A DNA stretch of 64,000 bases from CAYFKJ01 sp964528595 (GCA_964528595.1 CAZGTM010000006.1:33436-97435), one strand, 5' to 3'; numbered from the stretch's first letter, positions 1 through 8,447 are shown. The notes: generated by a model from the sequence alone, not told the origin. Program-made: numbers and translations.

Positions 1-989
1 CGCAACGGCTGGTCGTCTGGAATAGGCACTACGAGCAAATTCTGCAGTTTCCCGAAGGTTTCCTGAATGCCGGGATGCCAAACAAGGATCTGACCATGCA
101 CCTCGCGGAACGCGGGGACTTCGGCGACGGCGACCCCGGGCAATTGGTGGCCGAACGGCTTGACCTTCTCTGGGGTGGCTCCATGAGACCGGCGGAAATA
201 ACCGTCCGCGGCGACCGGACCTACGACGTGCGGTTCCAGAAAACGGACGACGGCGGCCTCGTGGTTACCTACACCGACATCACCGAACGTAAGGAAATGG
301 ATCGCATGAAAAGCGAATTCATTTCGACGGTGAGCCATGAACTGCGCACGCCGCTGACGTCGATCAAAGGCTCACTTGGTCTTCTGGCGGCCGGCGCCAT
401 GGGTGAGTTGCCGGAAAAGGTCAAAAACCTGGTGGATATCGCCCACAACAATTCTGACCGGCTAGGCCTGTTGGTTGAGGACCTTCTGGACATACAAAAC
501 ATCGAATCCGGTGAGATGGCGTTCGATCCGCAGCTGCTCGATCTCTCGCGGCTGGTGCGCGACACGGTGGAGAGCAACAAAGGTTATGCCGAAACCTACG
601 GCGTCGAATTCGTTTTCGGCGAGATCGCATCCGACATGTCAGTGCAAGGCGACGCCGTGCGTCTCGGCAAGGTGATGGCCAACTTGCTGTCAAACGCCGC
701 CAAATTCTCGCCTGAAAAGGAAGCGGTCGAAATCAGCCTGTCCCGCGATGGCGCCGCCGCCAAGGTCTCGGTATCCGACCGGGGGCCGGGCATACCCGAC
801 GATTTTCGCGACCGCATTTTCGACCGCTTCGCCCAGGCCGACAGCTCGGACAACCGCCGCATCGGCGGTACCGGTTTAGGACTGCACATTTGCAAATCGA
901 TTGTCGAACTGCACCGCGGCGAAATCGGATTCCACAGCGGAGAAGGCAAGGGCAGCACGTTCTACTTCACCCTACCGGTGCCCGATTGA
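1..989 (+). CDS. Sensor histidine kinase, 5' end cut by window
   Basis: The C-terminal part of a two-component sensor kinase; the reading frame is open to the window edge, so the N-terminus is missing. The first visible residues (VVWNRHYEQIL) match the start of a PAS_7-type sensory domain. This is followed by a HisKA dimerisation domain with the phospho-acceptor His in FISTVSHELRTPLTSIKG. The HATPase_c domain shows an N box (NLLSNAAKFSP), a G1 box (DRGPGIP) and a G2 box (GGTGLGLHICKS). No receiver domain follows, so the phosphoryl group must go to a separate response regulator not seen here. The signal it senses cannot be read from this fragment. The next gene is convergent, only 16 bases away. 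Confidence 0.93.
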   Translation, partial: QRLVVWNRHYEQILQFPEGFLNAGMPNKDLTMHLAERGDFGDGDPGQLVAERLDLLWGGSMRPAEITVRGDRTYDVRFQKTDDGGLVVTYTDITERKEMDRMKSEFISTVSHELRTPLTSIKGSLGLLAAGAMGELPEKVKNLVDIAHNNSDRLGLLVEDLLDIQNIESGEMAFDPQLLDLSRLVRDTVESNKGYAETYGVEFVFGEIASDMSVQGDAVRLGKVMANLLSNAAKFSPEKEAVEISLSRDGAAAKVSVSDRGPGIPDDFRDRIFDRFAQADSSDNRRIGGTGLGLHICKSIVELHRGEIGFHSGEGKGSTFYFTLPVPD

Positions 990-1005
990 CTATCCTGATC
1001 CGCCG

Positions 1006-1476
1006 TCACACCAGCGGCAGCGCCGTCGTTGCCTTCCATTGGCCCAGCGACATGGCGGAGCGGGTTTTTTCGACTTGGGGGATGGCCAGCAGTTCGTCGA
1101 GGATGAATTCCCGATAGGCCGCGATGTCGTCGACCACGACGCGCAGCAGGTTGTCGTATTCGCCGGAGATGAAGTGACACTCCAGCACCTCGGGCCGTTC
1201 GCGCACCTGGGCCATAAAATCCTCGCGGGTTTTCTTGTCCTTCCGGTTGAGCGCGACTTCGATGAAGACGGTCAACGTCAGGCCGAGGGCATCGGGCGAC
1301 AGCAGGGCGACGTATTTTTCGATCAGGCCGGACTGTTCCATCAGCCGGACGCGGCGGTGACAGCTTGAGGTCGAGAGGTTCACCCGCTCTGCCAGTTCGG
1401 CGTTCGACAGGCGGGCATCCTGCTGGAGAATTTCGAGGATACGTCTGTCCGTCTGATCCAGGGTTTGTGTGGCCAT
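1006..1476 (-). CDS. Lrp/AsnC-family transcriptional regulator
   Basis: A 156-aa protein of normal length for the Lrp/AsnC family. The N-terminus (LDQTDRRILEILQQDARLSN) is the typical helix-turn-helix entry, followed by a recognition helix (STSSCHRRVRLMEQSGLI). The C-terminal RAM/AsnC_trans_reg domain carries the usual ligand-binding and oligomerisation pattern (LECHFISGEYDNLLRV). It is transcribed divergently from the radical SAM gene at 1611, with about 134 bp of AT-richer DNA between them. By analogy with the family it probably autoregulates and controls the divergent cluster in response to a small amino-acid-like effector. The effector is not deducible from sequence. Confidence 0.93.
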   Translation of the reverse strand: MATQTLDQTDRRILEILQQDARLSNAELAERVNLSTSSCHRRVRLMEQSGLIEKYVALLSPDALGLTLTVFIEVALNRKDKKTREDFMAQVRERPEVLECHFISGEYDNLLRVVVDDIAAYREFILDELLAIPQVEKTRSAMSLGQWKATTALPLV

Positions 1477-1610
1477 TTATCCTAATTTTCCAAAAAATGT
1501 TCGAATAATCCACCATATTCATAGAGAATCGTCTTATCATTTGCAAAGACATTGCGGCCCAGGGCGTCTAGTCTTTTCGGGCCCGTCAGACGAAACCCAT
1601 GAGGATTTCA
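1477..1610. promoter_or_regulatory. Divergent promoter region between Lrp regulator and radical SAM cluster
   Basis: This 134-bp stretch is clearly AT-richer than its surroundings, especially 1480-1550 where runs of A and T occur. It must hold the promoters of both divergent units. Lrp-family proteins typically bind degenerate AT-rich sites in such positions. No clean palindrome was found by eye, so the operator is inferred from position only. The ATG at 1599 is in frame with the downstream gene, but the AGGA at 1602-1605 better serves the ATG at 1611. Confidence 0.5.
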
Positions 1611-2924
1611 ATGTCCGTTATCGCCACGCTCGATGCGCCAACCGTCGAGACTTTCGCCAAAAAATATGCCGACGTGCCCATGGAGGTGATCCTCAAGGAG
1701 GATCTGTTGCGCCAAGGCATGGACCTCAGCCCGGCGGCGCTTGAGCTCGCCAAGGATGCTCGGCCCCAGGCCTATTTCCTGTTTTCCTACAACATGAGCG
1801 GTCACGGCGAAATGGACGAGGGCGTCAGCACCACGGCGCCGGAAGACATCATCTTCCGCGACGGGCCCTACGGTCTTAGGAAGACCTGGGTGCGCGTCGT
1901 GCTCAACGGCTCATCGCCCTACATGATCGACGTTGTCGACGGCGTCTTGAAGATCTGTGAAAACGGCGTGCCGCTGGCCGAGGTCGATTACCCGAAAAAG
2001 CCCTCCTACTACGGCCGGGAACTGGACGACGGTCTACTCTACGAACAGATCATCCCGCTGCTTTACAATTCGTACGCGTTCATCACGACCTTCCGCGCCT
2101 GCCACTACTGGGGCGACAAGGAGGAATGCAAGTTCTGCGACATCAACTACAACCTGCGTGAGATCCGCCGCCTGTCGGGTGACCACGTCACGGCGGACGC
2201 CATCAAGAACAAGGACCACGTCGTCGAGGTCATCGGCGCGATGTCGGAAGAGCCCGATCCCGATCACCGCATGATCACCATCATCATGACCGGCGGCTCG
2301 ATCCTGCGTTCCGTCCAGAAGGGGCCGGACAACGCGGCTGATTTCAACATTCCCTACGTCGAGGCCATTCGTGAACGCATCGGCCACCGCGTGCCCATCG
2401 TGATGATCACGGAAACCCAGGACATGGACCGTCTCAGGCGCATGAAAGCCGCCGGCATTACGACGCACAACGCCAATCTTGAAGTCTGGGACCGCGATCT
2501 GTTCGCCACCATCGCGCCGGGCAAGGAAACCCACGTGGGCTACGACAACTGGGTGCGTGGCCTGCTGGATTCGGTCGATATCTTCGGCGAGGGCCGGGTC
2601 AGCCCCAACATGGTCTCGGGCATCGAGATGGCGCGGCCCTGGGGCTTCGACAGCGTCAAGCAAGCGGTCGCTTCCGCCAGCGAGGGCTTCGAGTACCTGA
2701 TGTCGCGGGGCGTTATCCCGCATCTCGATACCTGGTGTATCGAGCCCGGTACCCAATTGGCCGACAACCCGCCGGTGCCGCTCGATTTCCTCATCCAGGC
2801 CGACATCGCCTGGTACGAGACCTGGCGCAAATACAAACTGCCGCCCTTCGAGGGCTATGGCCCGATGGGCTCGCCCGGCGTCGCCGTCTACGGCAACACC
2901 GGTTCCGTCGACATGGGCGGTTGA
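1611..2924 (+). CDS. Radical SAM enzyme with CX8CX2C cluster motif
   Basis: A 437-aa cytosolic protein, first gene of a five-gene cluster. Cys164, Cys173 and Cys176 (ACHYWGDKEECKFCD) form a CX8CX2C motif that would hold the SAM-binding [4Fe-4S] cluster; the classical motif is CX3CX2C. Downstream, a TIM-barrel-like pattern recalls BioB-type and MSMEG_0568-type radical SAM proteins: glycine-rich TGGS after a beta strand, HNANLEVWD, the APGK segment and GYDNWVRGLL. The first 160 residues are an extension with no recognised domain. The start at 1611 is preferred over 1599 because AGGA lies 6 bases upstream. The substrate is unknown. Its neighbours (YciI, aminotransferase, methyltransferase) suggest modification of an amino-acid-derived compound. 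Confidence 0.85.
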   Translation: MSVIATLDAPTVETFAKKYADVPMEVILKEDLLRQGMDLSPAALELAKDARPQAYFLFSYNMSGHGEMDEGVSTTAPEDIIFRDGPYGLRKTWVRVVLNGSSPYMIDVVDGVLKICENGVPLAEVDYPKKPSYYGRELDDGLLYEQIIPLLYNSYAFITTFRACHYWGDKEECKFCDINYNLREIRRLSGDHVTADAIKNKDHVVEVIGAMSEEPDPDHRMITIIMTGGSILRSVQKGPDNAADFNIPYVEAIRERIGHRVPIVMITETQDMDRLRRMKAAGITTHNANLEVWDRDLFATIAPGKETHVGYDNWVRGLLDSVDIFGEGRVSPNMVSGIEMARPWGFDSVKQAVASASEGFEYLMSRGVIPHLDTWCIEPGTQLADNPPVPLDFLIQADIAWYETWRKYKLPPFEGYGPMGSPGVAVYGNTGSVDMGG

Positions 2925-2948
2925 CAATAATCGCGGGAGGACTATCCG

Positions 2949-3293
2949 ATGCTGTTTGCCTTCATCTGTTTCGACAAACCCGGCAAGGCCGATCTGCGGA
3001 AGCGTATCCGGGCGGAGCACATCGAATACATGATCGCCGCGAAGGACCGCACGGTATTCGGCGGCCCGCTGCAGGACGATGACGGGGAGACCACGATCGG
3101 CAGCATCTTCGCCATCGATTTCGCCGATCGCGCCGCCGCCGAAGCCTTTATTGCGGAAGAGCCCTATACCAAATATGGTCTTTTCGAGACGCCGCAGATA
3201 TTCCCCTGGAAACAGATGGTGCCCGAGCTTGAAGAGGGTTTTCTCCTGAAGGAATTGGCGCGGCAACGCGAACTGGCGACGGCAAACGCCTGA
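2949..3293 (+). CDS. YciI-family protein
   Basis: A 114-aa protein whose first 95 residues match the YCII fold: a beta-strand start (MLFAFICFDKPGKADLRKRI), a conserved His (RAEHIEYM), then GGPLQDDDGETTIGSIFAIDF and a helix AAAEAFIAEEPYTKYGLF. YciI-like proteins are small ferredoxin-like-fold proteins, some acting in dehalogenation or as accessory enzymes with a His/Asp pair. A strong ribosome binding site (GGGAGGA) precedes the ATG. The gene lies 24 bp after the radical SAM gene and 57 bp before the aminotransferase, so it is probably co-transcribed. Its role in the cluster is unknown; acid-base catalysis on the pathway intermediate is one possibility. Confidence 0.88.
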   Translation: MLFAFICFDKPGKADLRKRIRAEHIEYMIAAKDRTVFGGPLQDDDGETTIGSIFAIDFADRAAAEAFIAEEPYTKYGLFETPQIFPWKQMVPELEEGFLLKELARQRELATANA

Positions 3294-3350
3294 CGCCGAC
3301 ACCGACATGAACCGATCCGGGCCGCCGCCCGGCCTGGAGAGAGTACAAAA

Positions 3351-4451
3351 ATGATCGAACCGCGCGCAGGGGTGCGGAACATATCCCCCTATACGCCTGG
3401 CGAACCCCCGGAACTTGACTTCGACCGGGTGATCAATATCGCCAACAATGAAAGCCCTTACGGCGCCAGTCCCGCCGCCGTCGAAGCTGCCGTGGCGGCG
3501 CTGAATAACGGCCTGCAACTCTATCCCGATCCCGGCTGTACGGCCTTGCGCCGCGCCATCGCCGAGGTTCACGAAATCGAGGCCGACCAGATTATCTGCT
3601 CCAACGGCTCCGAGGAGTTGCTGCAGTTGATCGCCAAGGCCTATGCCAGTGACGGCGACGAAATCATCATGAGCCAGTACGGCTTCCTGATGTTCCCGGT
3701 CGTCGCCCATGCGGTCGGCGCCACGCCAGTCGCCGTGGAAGAAGACGACTGCACCGCCAACGTCGACGCCATTATCGCCGCCGTGACGGACAAGACCCGC
3801 ATCGTCTTCCTGGCCAATCCGAACAACCCGACCGGCACTTACCTTCCGCGCGATGAGCTGAAGAGATTGCGTGACGGTTTGCCGGCGGACGTCCTTCTGG
3901 TGCTCGATTGCGCCTACGCCGAATACGCGGTGAACGACGATTACGATGACGGCATGGGGTACGTAAGCGACGGCGCCGACAATACTCTGGTAGCCCGCAC
4001 GTTCTCGAAAATCTACGGCCTGGCGGCGTCGCGCGTCGGCTGGGCCTATTGCCCGCCGCCGGTAACGGACGTTCTCCACCGGGTGCGGGGCGTTTTCAAC
4101 GTCGGCGGCCCGTCTCAGGCGGCAGCGGCGGCCGCGGTACGCGATCAGGCCTTCGTGACCTCAGTGAGGACGAAGAACCTGCGCGAACTGGCCAAGGTCT
4201 CGGCCGGCCTCGGCAATCTGGGTCTCAGTGTGCTGCCGAGTCAGTGCAACTTCGTGCTGGCCCGCTTCGCCGATGCCGCGGCGGCTTCGGATACCACCGG
4301 CTATCTCGCCTCGAAAGGCATCTTCGTGCGGTCCGTCGCCAATTACGGCCTGGACAACTGCCTGCGTATCACCATCGGTACCGAGGAGGAAAACCAGATT
4401 CTGCTGGCCGTCCTTGCCGAGTTTTTTGCCAGCAAATCGAACGTTGCCTGA
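3351..4451 (+). CDS. HisC-like PLP aminotransferase (class I/II)
   Basis: A 366-aa fold-type-I aminotransferase most like histidinol-phosphate aminotransferase. Visible motifs are NNESPYGASPAAVEA near the N-terminus, SNGSEELLQLIAKAY (PLP phosphate pocket), ANPNNPTGTYLP, DCAYAEY and the PLP lysine in TFSKIYGLAASRVGW. The length is standard. No other his genes are nearby, so a role in the radical SAM cluster is more likely than histidine biosynthesis: amino transfer to or from the cluster's own intermediate, or a specialised imidazole or aromatic substrate. GGAGAG upstream is the ribosome binding site. HisC-type paralogues are known to have varied substrates, so the exact reaction is open. Confidence 0.88.
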   Translation: MIEPRAGVRNISPYTPGEPPELDFDRVINIANNESPYGASPAAVEAAVAALNNGLQLYPDPGCTALRRAIAEVHEIEADQIICSNGSEELLQLIAKAYASDGDEIIMSQYGFLMFPVVAHAVGATPVAVEEDDCTANVDAIIAAVTDKTRIVFLANPNNPTGTYLPRDELKRLRDGLPADVLLVLDCAYAEYAVNDDYDDGMGYVSDGADNTLVARTFSKIYGLAASRVGWAYCPPPVTDVLHRVRGVFNVGGPSQAAAAAAVRDQAFVTSVRTKNLRELAKVSAGLGNLGLSVLPSQCNFVLARFADAAAASDTTGYLASKGIFVRSVANYGLDNCLRITIGTEEENQILLAVLAEFFASKSNVA

Positions 4452-4508
4452 ACTCACGAGATGAAAATGTTATCGTAGCCCTCAAGGATAAATTCCAAGG
4501 GGCAGACG

Positions 4509-4811
4509 ATGACGATGGAAAGTACCGACGCTTTACCCGAGCAAACCTTTTTCGAAGATCCGGCCCTGGATCGCGCATTCGGCGTGGTCATGGCCCTGGC
4601 GACCGAGACCTACGTGCTGCGCGACAGGCTGAGCGCCATGGAAAGGCTGCTCGAACGAAACAATCTGATCGAGCCGGGGCAGTTGGACCAGGAGCCTTCG
4701 AACAGTGAACGCGCCGAGACGGCCCGGGACCGCCAGGCGTTCGTCGAGGGCCTGATGGTCAGCCTGTTGGGCCGCCAGCAGGCAAAGGGCGCGGGTGGCG
4801 GCCATGGATGA
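4509..4811 (+). CDS. Conserved small protein of unknown function in radical SAM cluster
   Basis: A 100-aa protein preceded by AAGGGG. The central part (FFEDPALDRAFGVVMALATE, then YVLRDRLSAMERLLERNN) is predicted to be two amphipathic helices with a coiled-coil feel. The C-terminus is polar and ends in glycines. There is no signal peptide, no cysteine and no catalytic motif. It overlaps the following methyltransferase gene, which suggests translational coupling and perhaps a physical partnership. No function was recognised. It could be a subunit or chaperone for the methyltransferase, but that is inference from position. Confidence 0.75.
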   Translation: MTMESTDALPEQTFFEDPALDRAFGVVMALATETYVLRDRLSAMERLLERNNLIEPGQLDQEPSNSERAETARDRQAFVEGLMVSLLGRQQAKGAGGGHG

Positions 4812-5868
4812 CCGCAGTTTCGTCGCCGCCCAGGATTTCATCCTCGCGGCAAAAACCTATTGGACGACGGAAATCTATCCGGCGCTTAAGCAGGATTACG
4901 ACCACCGCGCCGCGGCAATGGCCGAGTCCCTGCAAACGGCCGATGATGTCAACGCGCTGATCGGTGACACCACGCTCTATCGCTACTACGCCTGGTTGGA
5001 GCGTCACCTGCAGCGTTACAAATACGCCGGCCGCTATGGTCTCGCGCCCTATCACGACGAACGCCGGGCCGAATTGCTGGCGACGCTGGACGACGTCAAG
5101 GCGGGGGACGCCCGGCTTGAGCTCGACGCCGGGCTCGACATGCCGCCCTATTACAGCGCCGTGGACATCCACCAGCACCCCGGCGGCGTCTGGAGCGATG
5201 AAATTGCCGGTTTCGTTTATGAGCGCGGCGCCCGCTCGACAACTCCGTTGATGGGCGGTAATCACCGCGACCTGCACCAGCGCTTCACAGACTTTATTGC
5301 CGCCCGCGGAGCGCCGAAGCGCATCCTCGATATGGGTTGCGGCTTCGGCAAAAGTACCGGGCCCTTCGTGGAAAGCTTTCCCGACGCCGCTGTCGAAGCC
5401 ATCGATCTGGCCGGGCCGTGTGTTGCCGTGGGCGCGCGCGAAGCATCCCGTGGTGGGGCGGAAAATGTCCGCTACCGCCAGATGAACGCTTATGAAACCG
5501 ATTACAGCGACGGTGAGTTCGATCTCGTCACGTCGACCATGCTGATCCACGAACTGCCGCCGCCGCGCATCGCCGAGTTGTTCGACGAGGCCGCGCGCGT
5601 GCTCTCGCCCGGCGGGCGCATGGTGCATTTGGATTTCTATGCACTGCCCGATGCTTTTTCGCGCTTCATCCACTACGGCCACGGCCGGCGCAACAACGAA
5701 CCCTTCATGGAACCCTGGGCGGAATTGGACGTTATCGAAATGCTCGAGGCGCGCGGCTTCCGCGACGTTGAGATTGTGCCGTTCCGGGAAGCCGAAGGCG
5801 TCGACGCCGACAACAGCCCCTATTGGCGGTTTCCCTGGACGGTGATTGCGGCGGAAAAGGCCGCTTAA
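4795..5868 (+). CDS. SAM-dependent class I methyltransferase
   Basis: A 357-aa protein with an N-terminal helical region (about residues 1-165) and a C-terminal Rossmann-like methyltransferase domain. Motif I is ILDMGCGFGKSTGPF, the acidic motif II loop is AIDLAGPCV, and the post-II region is YSDGEFDLVTSTMLIHELPP followed by RVLSPGGRMVHLDF. This resembles UbiE/COQ5-type methyltransferases but carries an extra N-terminal domain of unknown role. The GTG at 4795 has AAAGGG at a sensible distance; an ATG at 4804 in the same frame is the alternative. It is the last gene of the radical SAM cluster and overlaps the preceding gene. The methyl acceptor is unknown. Confidence 0.87.
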   Translation: MAAMDDRSFVAAQDFILAAKTYWTTEIYPALKQDYDHRAAAMAESLQTADDVNALIGDTTLYRYYAWLERHLQRYKYAGRYGLAPYHDERRAELLATLDDVKAGDARLELDAGLDMPPYYSAVDIHQHPGGVWSDEIAGFVYERGARSTTPLMGGNHRDLHQRFTDFIAARGAPKRILDMGCGFGKSTGPFVESFPDAAVEAIDLAGPCVAVGAREASRGGAENVRYRQMNAYETDYSDGEFDLVTSTMLIHELPPPRIAELFDEAARVLSPGGRMVHLDFYALPDAFSRFIHYGHGRRNNEPFMEPWAELDVIEMLEARGFRDVEIVPFREAEGVDADNSPYWRFPWTVIAAEKAA

Positions 5869-5878
5869 GCGCCGGGCT

Positions 5879-6793
5879 TTACCCCAGCGTAACGGGCGGC
5901 GGCTTGCGGCGCAGGCCTGAAAGCGCATTGCCGGCCAGCGCGGCAAGCAGAATGGCGCCGCCGATCAGCGTGTAGAGACTGGCCGTCTCGCCCAGCACGA
6001 GCCAGACCCAGATGGGCCCCAGTACAACCTCGCCCATCGACAAGAGCGCCAATTCGCCGGCCGGCACGACCTTGGAGCCCATGGTGTAAAGCACCAGTCC
6101 GGCGCCGACCTGGAAGAAGCCCATGGCGAGCGATATGCCGATATCCTGCGCGGGCAGGGCAAAGGAATAATCTGCCAGCAAACAGATGGTTCCGGAAAAA
6201 ACGACCGCGAATAGGCCGCCCATGAAGGCGGCGGGCATCATCTCGCCGGATTTTCGCCAGCGCAAGGTGATGGCGAACAAGGCCGCGCCGAGCGCCGACA
6301 TCAACGCCGCGGCATTGCCGTGCCAGCGGCCCAAGGCAAAGCCGCCCCAGACCATGATGAAGACGCCGACAATGGCGAAGGCGATGGCGATCCAGGTTGC
6401 ACGCCGCACCGATTCGCCCAACAGCCACATGCCGAGCACGGCGGCGAAGAACGGCGCAGCCGTAAACAGGAACAGGGCGTTGGCGACGGTGGTCGTCTGG
6501 ATGGAATAGATGCCGCCGGTAAAGGCCATGACGAGCGCCGCGCCGCCGAGAACGCCGGGCAGACCGGCCTCCCGGATGACGCCGAGCGGGTTACGTCTGG
6601 TGCGCAGCGCCATCACGACCCACAGAAGTGGCAGGAGGGCGAGCGAGCGGTAAAACAGGATCTGCCAGACGTTGGCGACCTCGATCAGGCGGATGCCCAA
6701 GCCCATGGCCGACCAGCAGACGCTGGCCGTTAGCACCAGCACCACACCCGTCCGATAGGTCATTTCGCCCCGCGAACGGGTAAGCGTCGTCAT
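5879..6793 (-). CDS. EamA/DMT-family transporter (10 TM)
   Basis: A 304-aa very hydrophobic protein with two EamA repeats. The first begins with VLVLTASVCWSAMGLGIRL and the second lies around ALMSALGAALFAITLRWRKS. Typical end-of-repeat signatures are present (TTVANALFLFTAAPFFAAVL; AGELALLSMGEVVLGPIWVW). Members of this family move metabolites, often as exporters of amino acids or other small molecules. The gene is convergent with the methyltransferase, 10 bp away. An export role for the product of the radical SAM cluster is possible but unproven. A second in-frame ATG at 6763 is an alternative start. Confidence 0.9.
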   Translation of the reverse strand: MTTLTRSRGEMTYRTGVVLVLTASVCWSAMGLGIRLIEVANVWQILFYRSLALLPLLWVVMALRTRRNPLGVIREAGLPGVLGGAALVMAFTGGIYSIQTTTVANALFLFTAAPFFAAVLGMWLLGESVRRATWIAIAFAIVGVFIMVWGGFALGRWHGNAAALMSALGAALFAITLRWRKSGEMMPAAFMGGLFAVVFSGTICLLADYSFALPAQDIGISLAMGFFQVGAGLVLYTMGSKVVPAGELALLSMGEVVLGPIWVWLVLGETASLYTLIGGAILLAALAGNALSGLRRKPPPVTLG

Positions 6794-6867
6794 CCGCCCC
6801 TCACTTGCTGCGCCTGCCGCCCCAATGTGTAAAGCTGTATCACAGCCAATGCGGGAAGGGTGTGAAA

Positions 6868-7740
6868 ATGACGCCAGCGAAATTCGGATTTGTCGGCCTG
6901 GGCCAGATGGGTGGACCGATGGCCGCCAACATCGCGGCCAAGGGGTTCGACCTCATGGTTTACGACAAGGCGGGGAGCGCCGACCTGGCCCCGTCCGGCA
7001 GCACGCCGGCAGACACCTTGGCGGCGCTCGCAGGGTCAACCGACACCCTCTTCCTGAGCGTCCCCGACGGCCCGGTCTCCATGGCGGTCATGGGTGAACT
7101 GGCGGAATTGCCGGACCGCCGGGCAACCACGGTCATCGACCTCACCACCACCGGTCCCGAACTTTCGCGCGAAGCCGGACGGATCGCCGCCGACGCCGGA
7201 ATCACCTACATCGATGCGCCCGTAAGCGGCGGCCAGGCCGGCGCCCGGGCCGGTACCGTGACATTGATGTGGGCCGGGCCCCGCGCTGAAATGGATCGCC
7301 ATGATGCGGTGCTGAATTCGTTCGCCAAGAACATCTTCCATGTCGGCGAACATGCGGGGCAGGGCCAGGCCCTGAAGGTGCTCAACAACTTCCTTTCCGG
7401 CACGGCCATGGCCGCCACCTCGGAGGCCATCCTGTTCGGGCTGTCGCAGGGGCTCGATATGAAAACCATGCTCGACGTCATCAACGTCTCGACCGGCCAG
7501 AACACGGCCAGCCGCGACAAATTCCCCGAGCGCGTCCTGACCGGCACCTACGACGCCGGCTTCCAGACCGCGCTGGAGGCCAAGGACGTCAAACTCTACC
7601 TCGAAGGCGTCCGCGCGGCCGGTACGCCCGAGCGCGTGGGTTCCCTGATTTCGGAACTGTGGAGCCAATGCGACGAAGCCCACCCCGGCAGCGACTTCAC
7701 CCGCATCTACGATTTCATCCGGGACGGGGGCGGGGAGTAG
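6868..7740 (+). CDS. 3-hydroxyisobutyrate dehydrogenase family NAD(P)-dependent oxidoreductase
   Basis: A 290-aa beta-hydroxyacid dehydrogenase. The N-terminal nucleotide-binding site is GFVGLGQMGGPMA, the substrate-binding signature DAPVSGGQAGARAGT is intact, and the catalytic Lys lies in GQALKVLNNFLSG. The family includes HIBADH, GarR and 2-(hydroxymethyl)glutarate dehydrogenase, reducing or oxidising short 3-hydroxy acids. The start at 6868 is chosen over the upstream in-frame ATG at 6805 because GGAAGGG lies just before it and the glycine motif then begins at the usual place. It stands alone on the plus strand, convergent with livF. A link to the nicotinate cluster, whose anaerobic version uses such an enzyme, is only an inference. 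Confidence 0.9.
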   Translation: MTPAKFGFVGLGQMGGPMAANIAAKGFDLMVYDKAGSADLAPSGSTPADTLAALAGSTDTLFLSVPDGPVSMAVMGELAELPDRRATTVIDLTTTGPELSREAGRIAADAGITYIDAPVSGGQAGARAGTVTLMWAGPRAEMDRHDAVLNSFAKNIFHVGEHAGQGQALKVLNNFLSGTAMAATSEAILFGLSQGLDMKTMLDVINVSTGQNTASRDKFPERVLTGTYDAGFQTALEAKDVKLYLEGVRAAGTPERVGSLISELWSQCDEAHPGSDFTRIYDFIRDGGGE

Positions 7741-7742
7741 CT

Positions 7743-8447
7743 CTACCGCCGCACGCCCACATACTGATGCAGCGGTTCGGGGTCGGCCTCTAGTTCGGCG
7801 GGCGTCGCCTCCGCTTTGATTTCGCCGTTTTCGATGAAGACGATGCGGTCGGCGGTTGAAAGCGCGGCCTCGACCTTCTGTTCGACCAGCAAGGCACCGA
7901 CGCCCTGGGCCTTGAGGCCGCGCACGGTTTCGAGGATTTGCTCGACGACGCGGGGCATCAGGCCTTCGCTGGGTTCGTCCAGCAACAGGATTTTGGGCTC
8001 GAGACAAAGCGCCCGGCCGGTTGCCAGCATCTGCTGTTCGCCGCCGCTCAAGGTTCCGGCCAACTGGTCGAGGCGTTCGGTGAGCACGGGAAAGAGCGAC
8101 AACACCCGCTCCAGCGTTTCCGGCGCGCTGTCCCGCACCAGCAGGCCCATGCGCAGGTTCTCCTCGACGCTGAGTTCGGGGAATAGCCGGCGGCCCTGCG
8201 GCACGTAGGCGACGCCCTGCTTCGGCACGTCGTGGGGCGCGAGGCCGGTAAGGTCGACGTCATCTAGCGCAATGCGGCCGGAGCGCGGTTTCATCAAGCC
8301 CATGATGGCGTTCAGCGTCGTCGTCTTGCCGGCGCCGTTGCGGCCCAAGAGGCCGACAATTTCGCCCGACGCAATGCCGAGCGAAACATCCTTGAGCACC
8401 TGGATGCCGCCGTAGAAGCAGTTGATGTTATCGACCTTCAGCATCAT
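7743..8447 (-). CDS. livF: Branched-chain-type ABC transporter ATP-binding protein LivF
   Basis: A 234-aa ABC ATPase. It has Walker A (GLLGRNGAGKTTTLN), the signature motif (LSGGEQQMLATGRAL), Walker B (ILLLDEPSEGL) and a LivF-type Q loop region (VPQGRRLFPELSVEENL). It is the last gene of a five-gene leftward importer operon and overlaps livG by four bases. It works with LivG, LivM and LivH to drive uptake of a substrate bound by the periplasmic protein encoded at 11072-12394. Confidence 0.95.
   Translation of the reverse strand: MMLKVDNINCFYGGIQVLKDVSLGIASGEIVGLLGRNGAGKTTTLNAIMGLMKPRSGRIALDDVDLTGLAPHDVPKQGVAYVPQGRRLFPELSVEENLRMGLLVRDSAPETLERVLSLFPVLTERLDQLAGTLSGGEQQMLATGRALCLEPKILLLDEPSEGLMPRVVEQILETVRGLKAQGVGALLVEQKVEAALSTADRIVFIENGEIKAEATPAELEADPEPLHQYVGVRR

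Noticed and set aside
2034..4079. 681-aa open frame on the minus strand
   Set aside because: It runs antisense through the radical SAM, YciI and HisC-like genes, which have clear motifs and ribosome binding sites. Its composition (Asp, Gly, Arg, His and Val rich) is typical of a GC-rich shadow frame.
3351..4451. True histidine biosynthesis hisC
   Set aside because: No other his genes are adjacent and the gene belongs to the radical SAM cluster.
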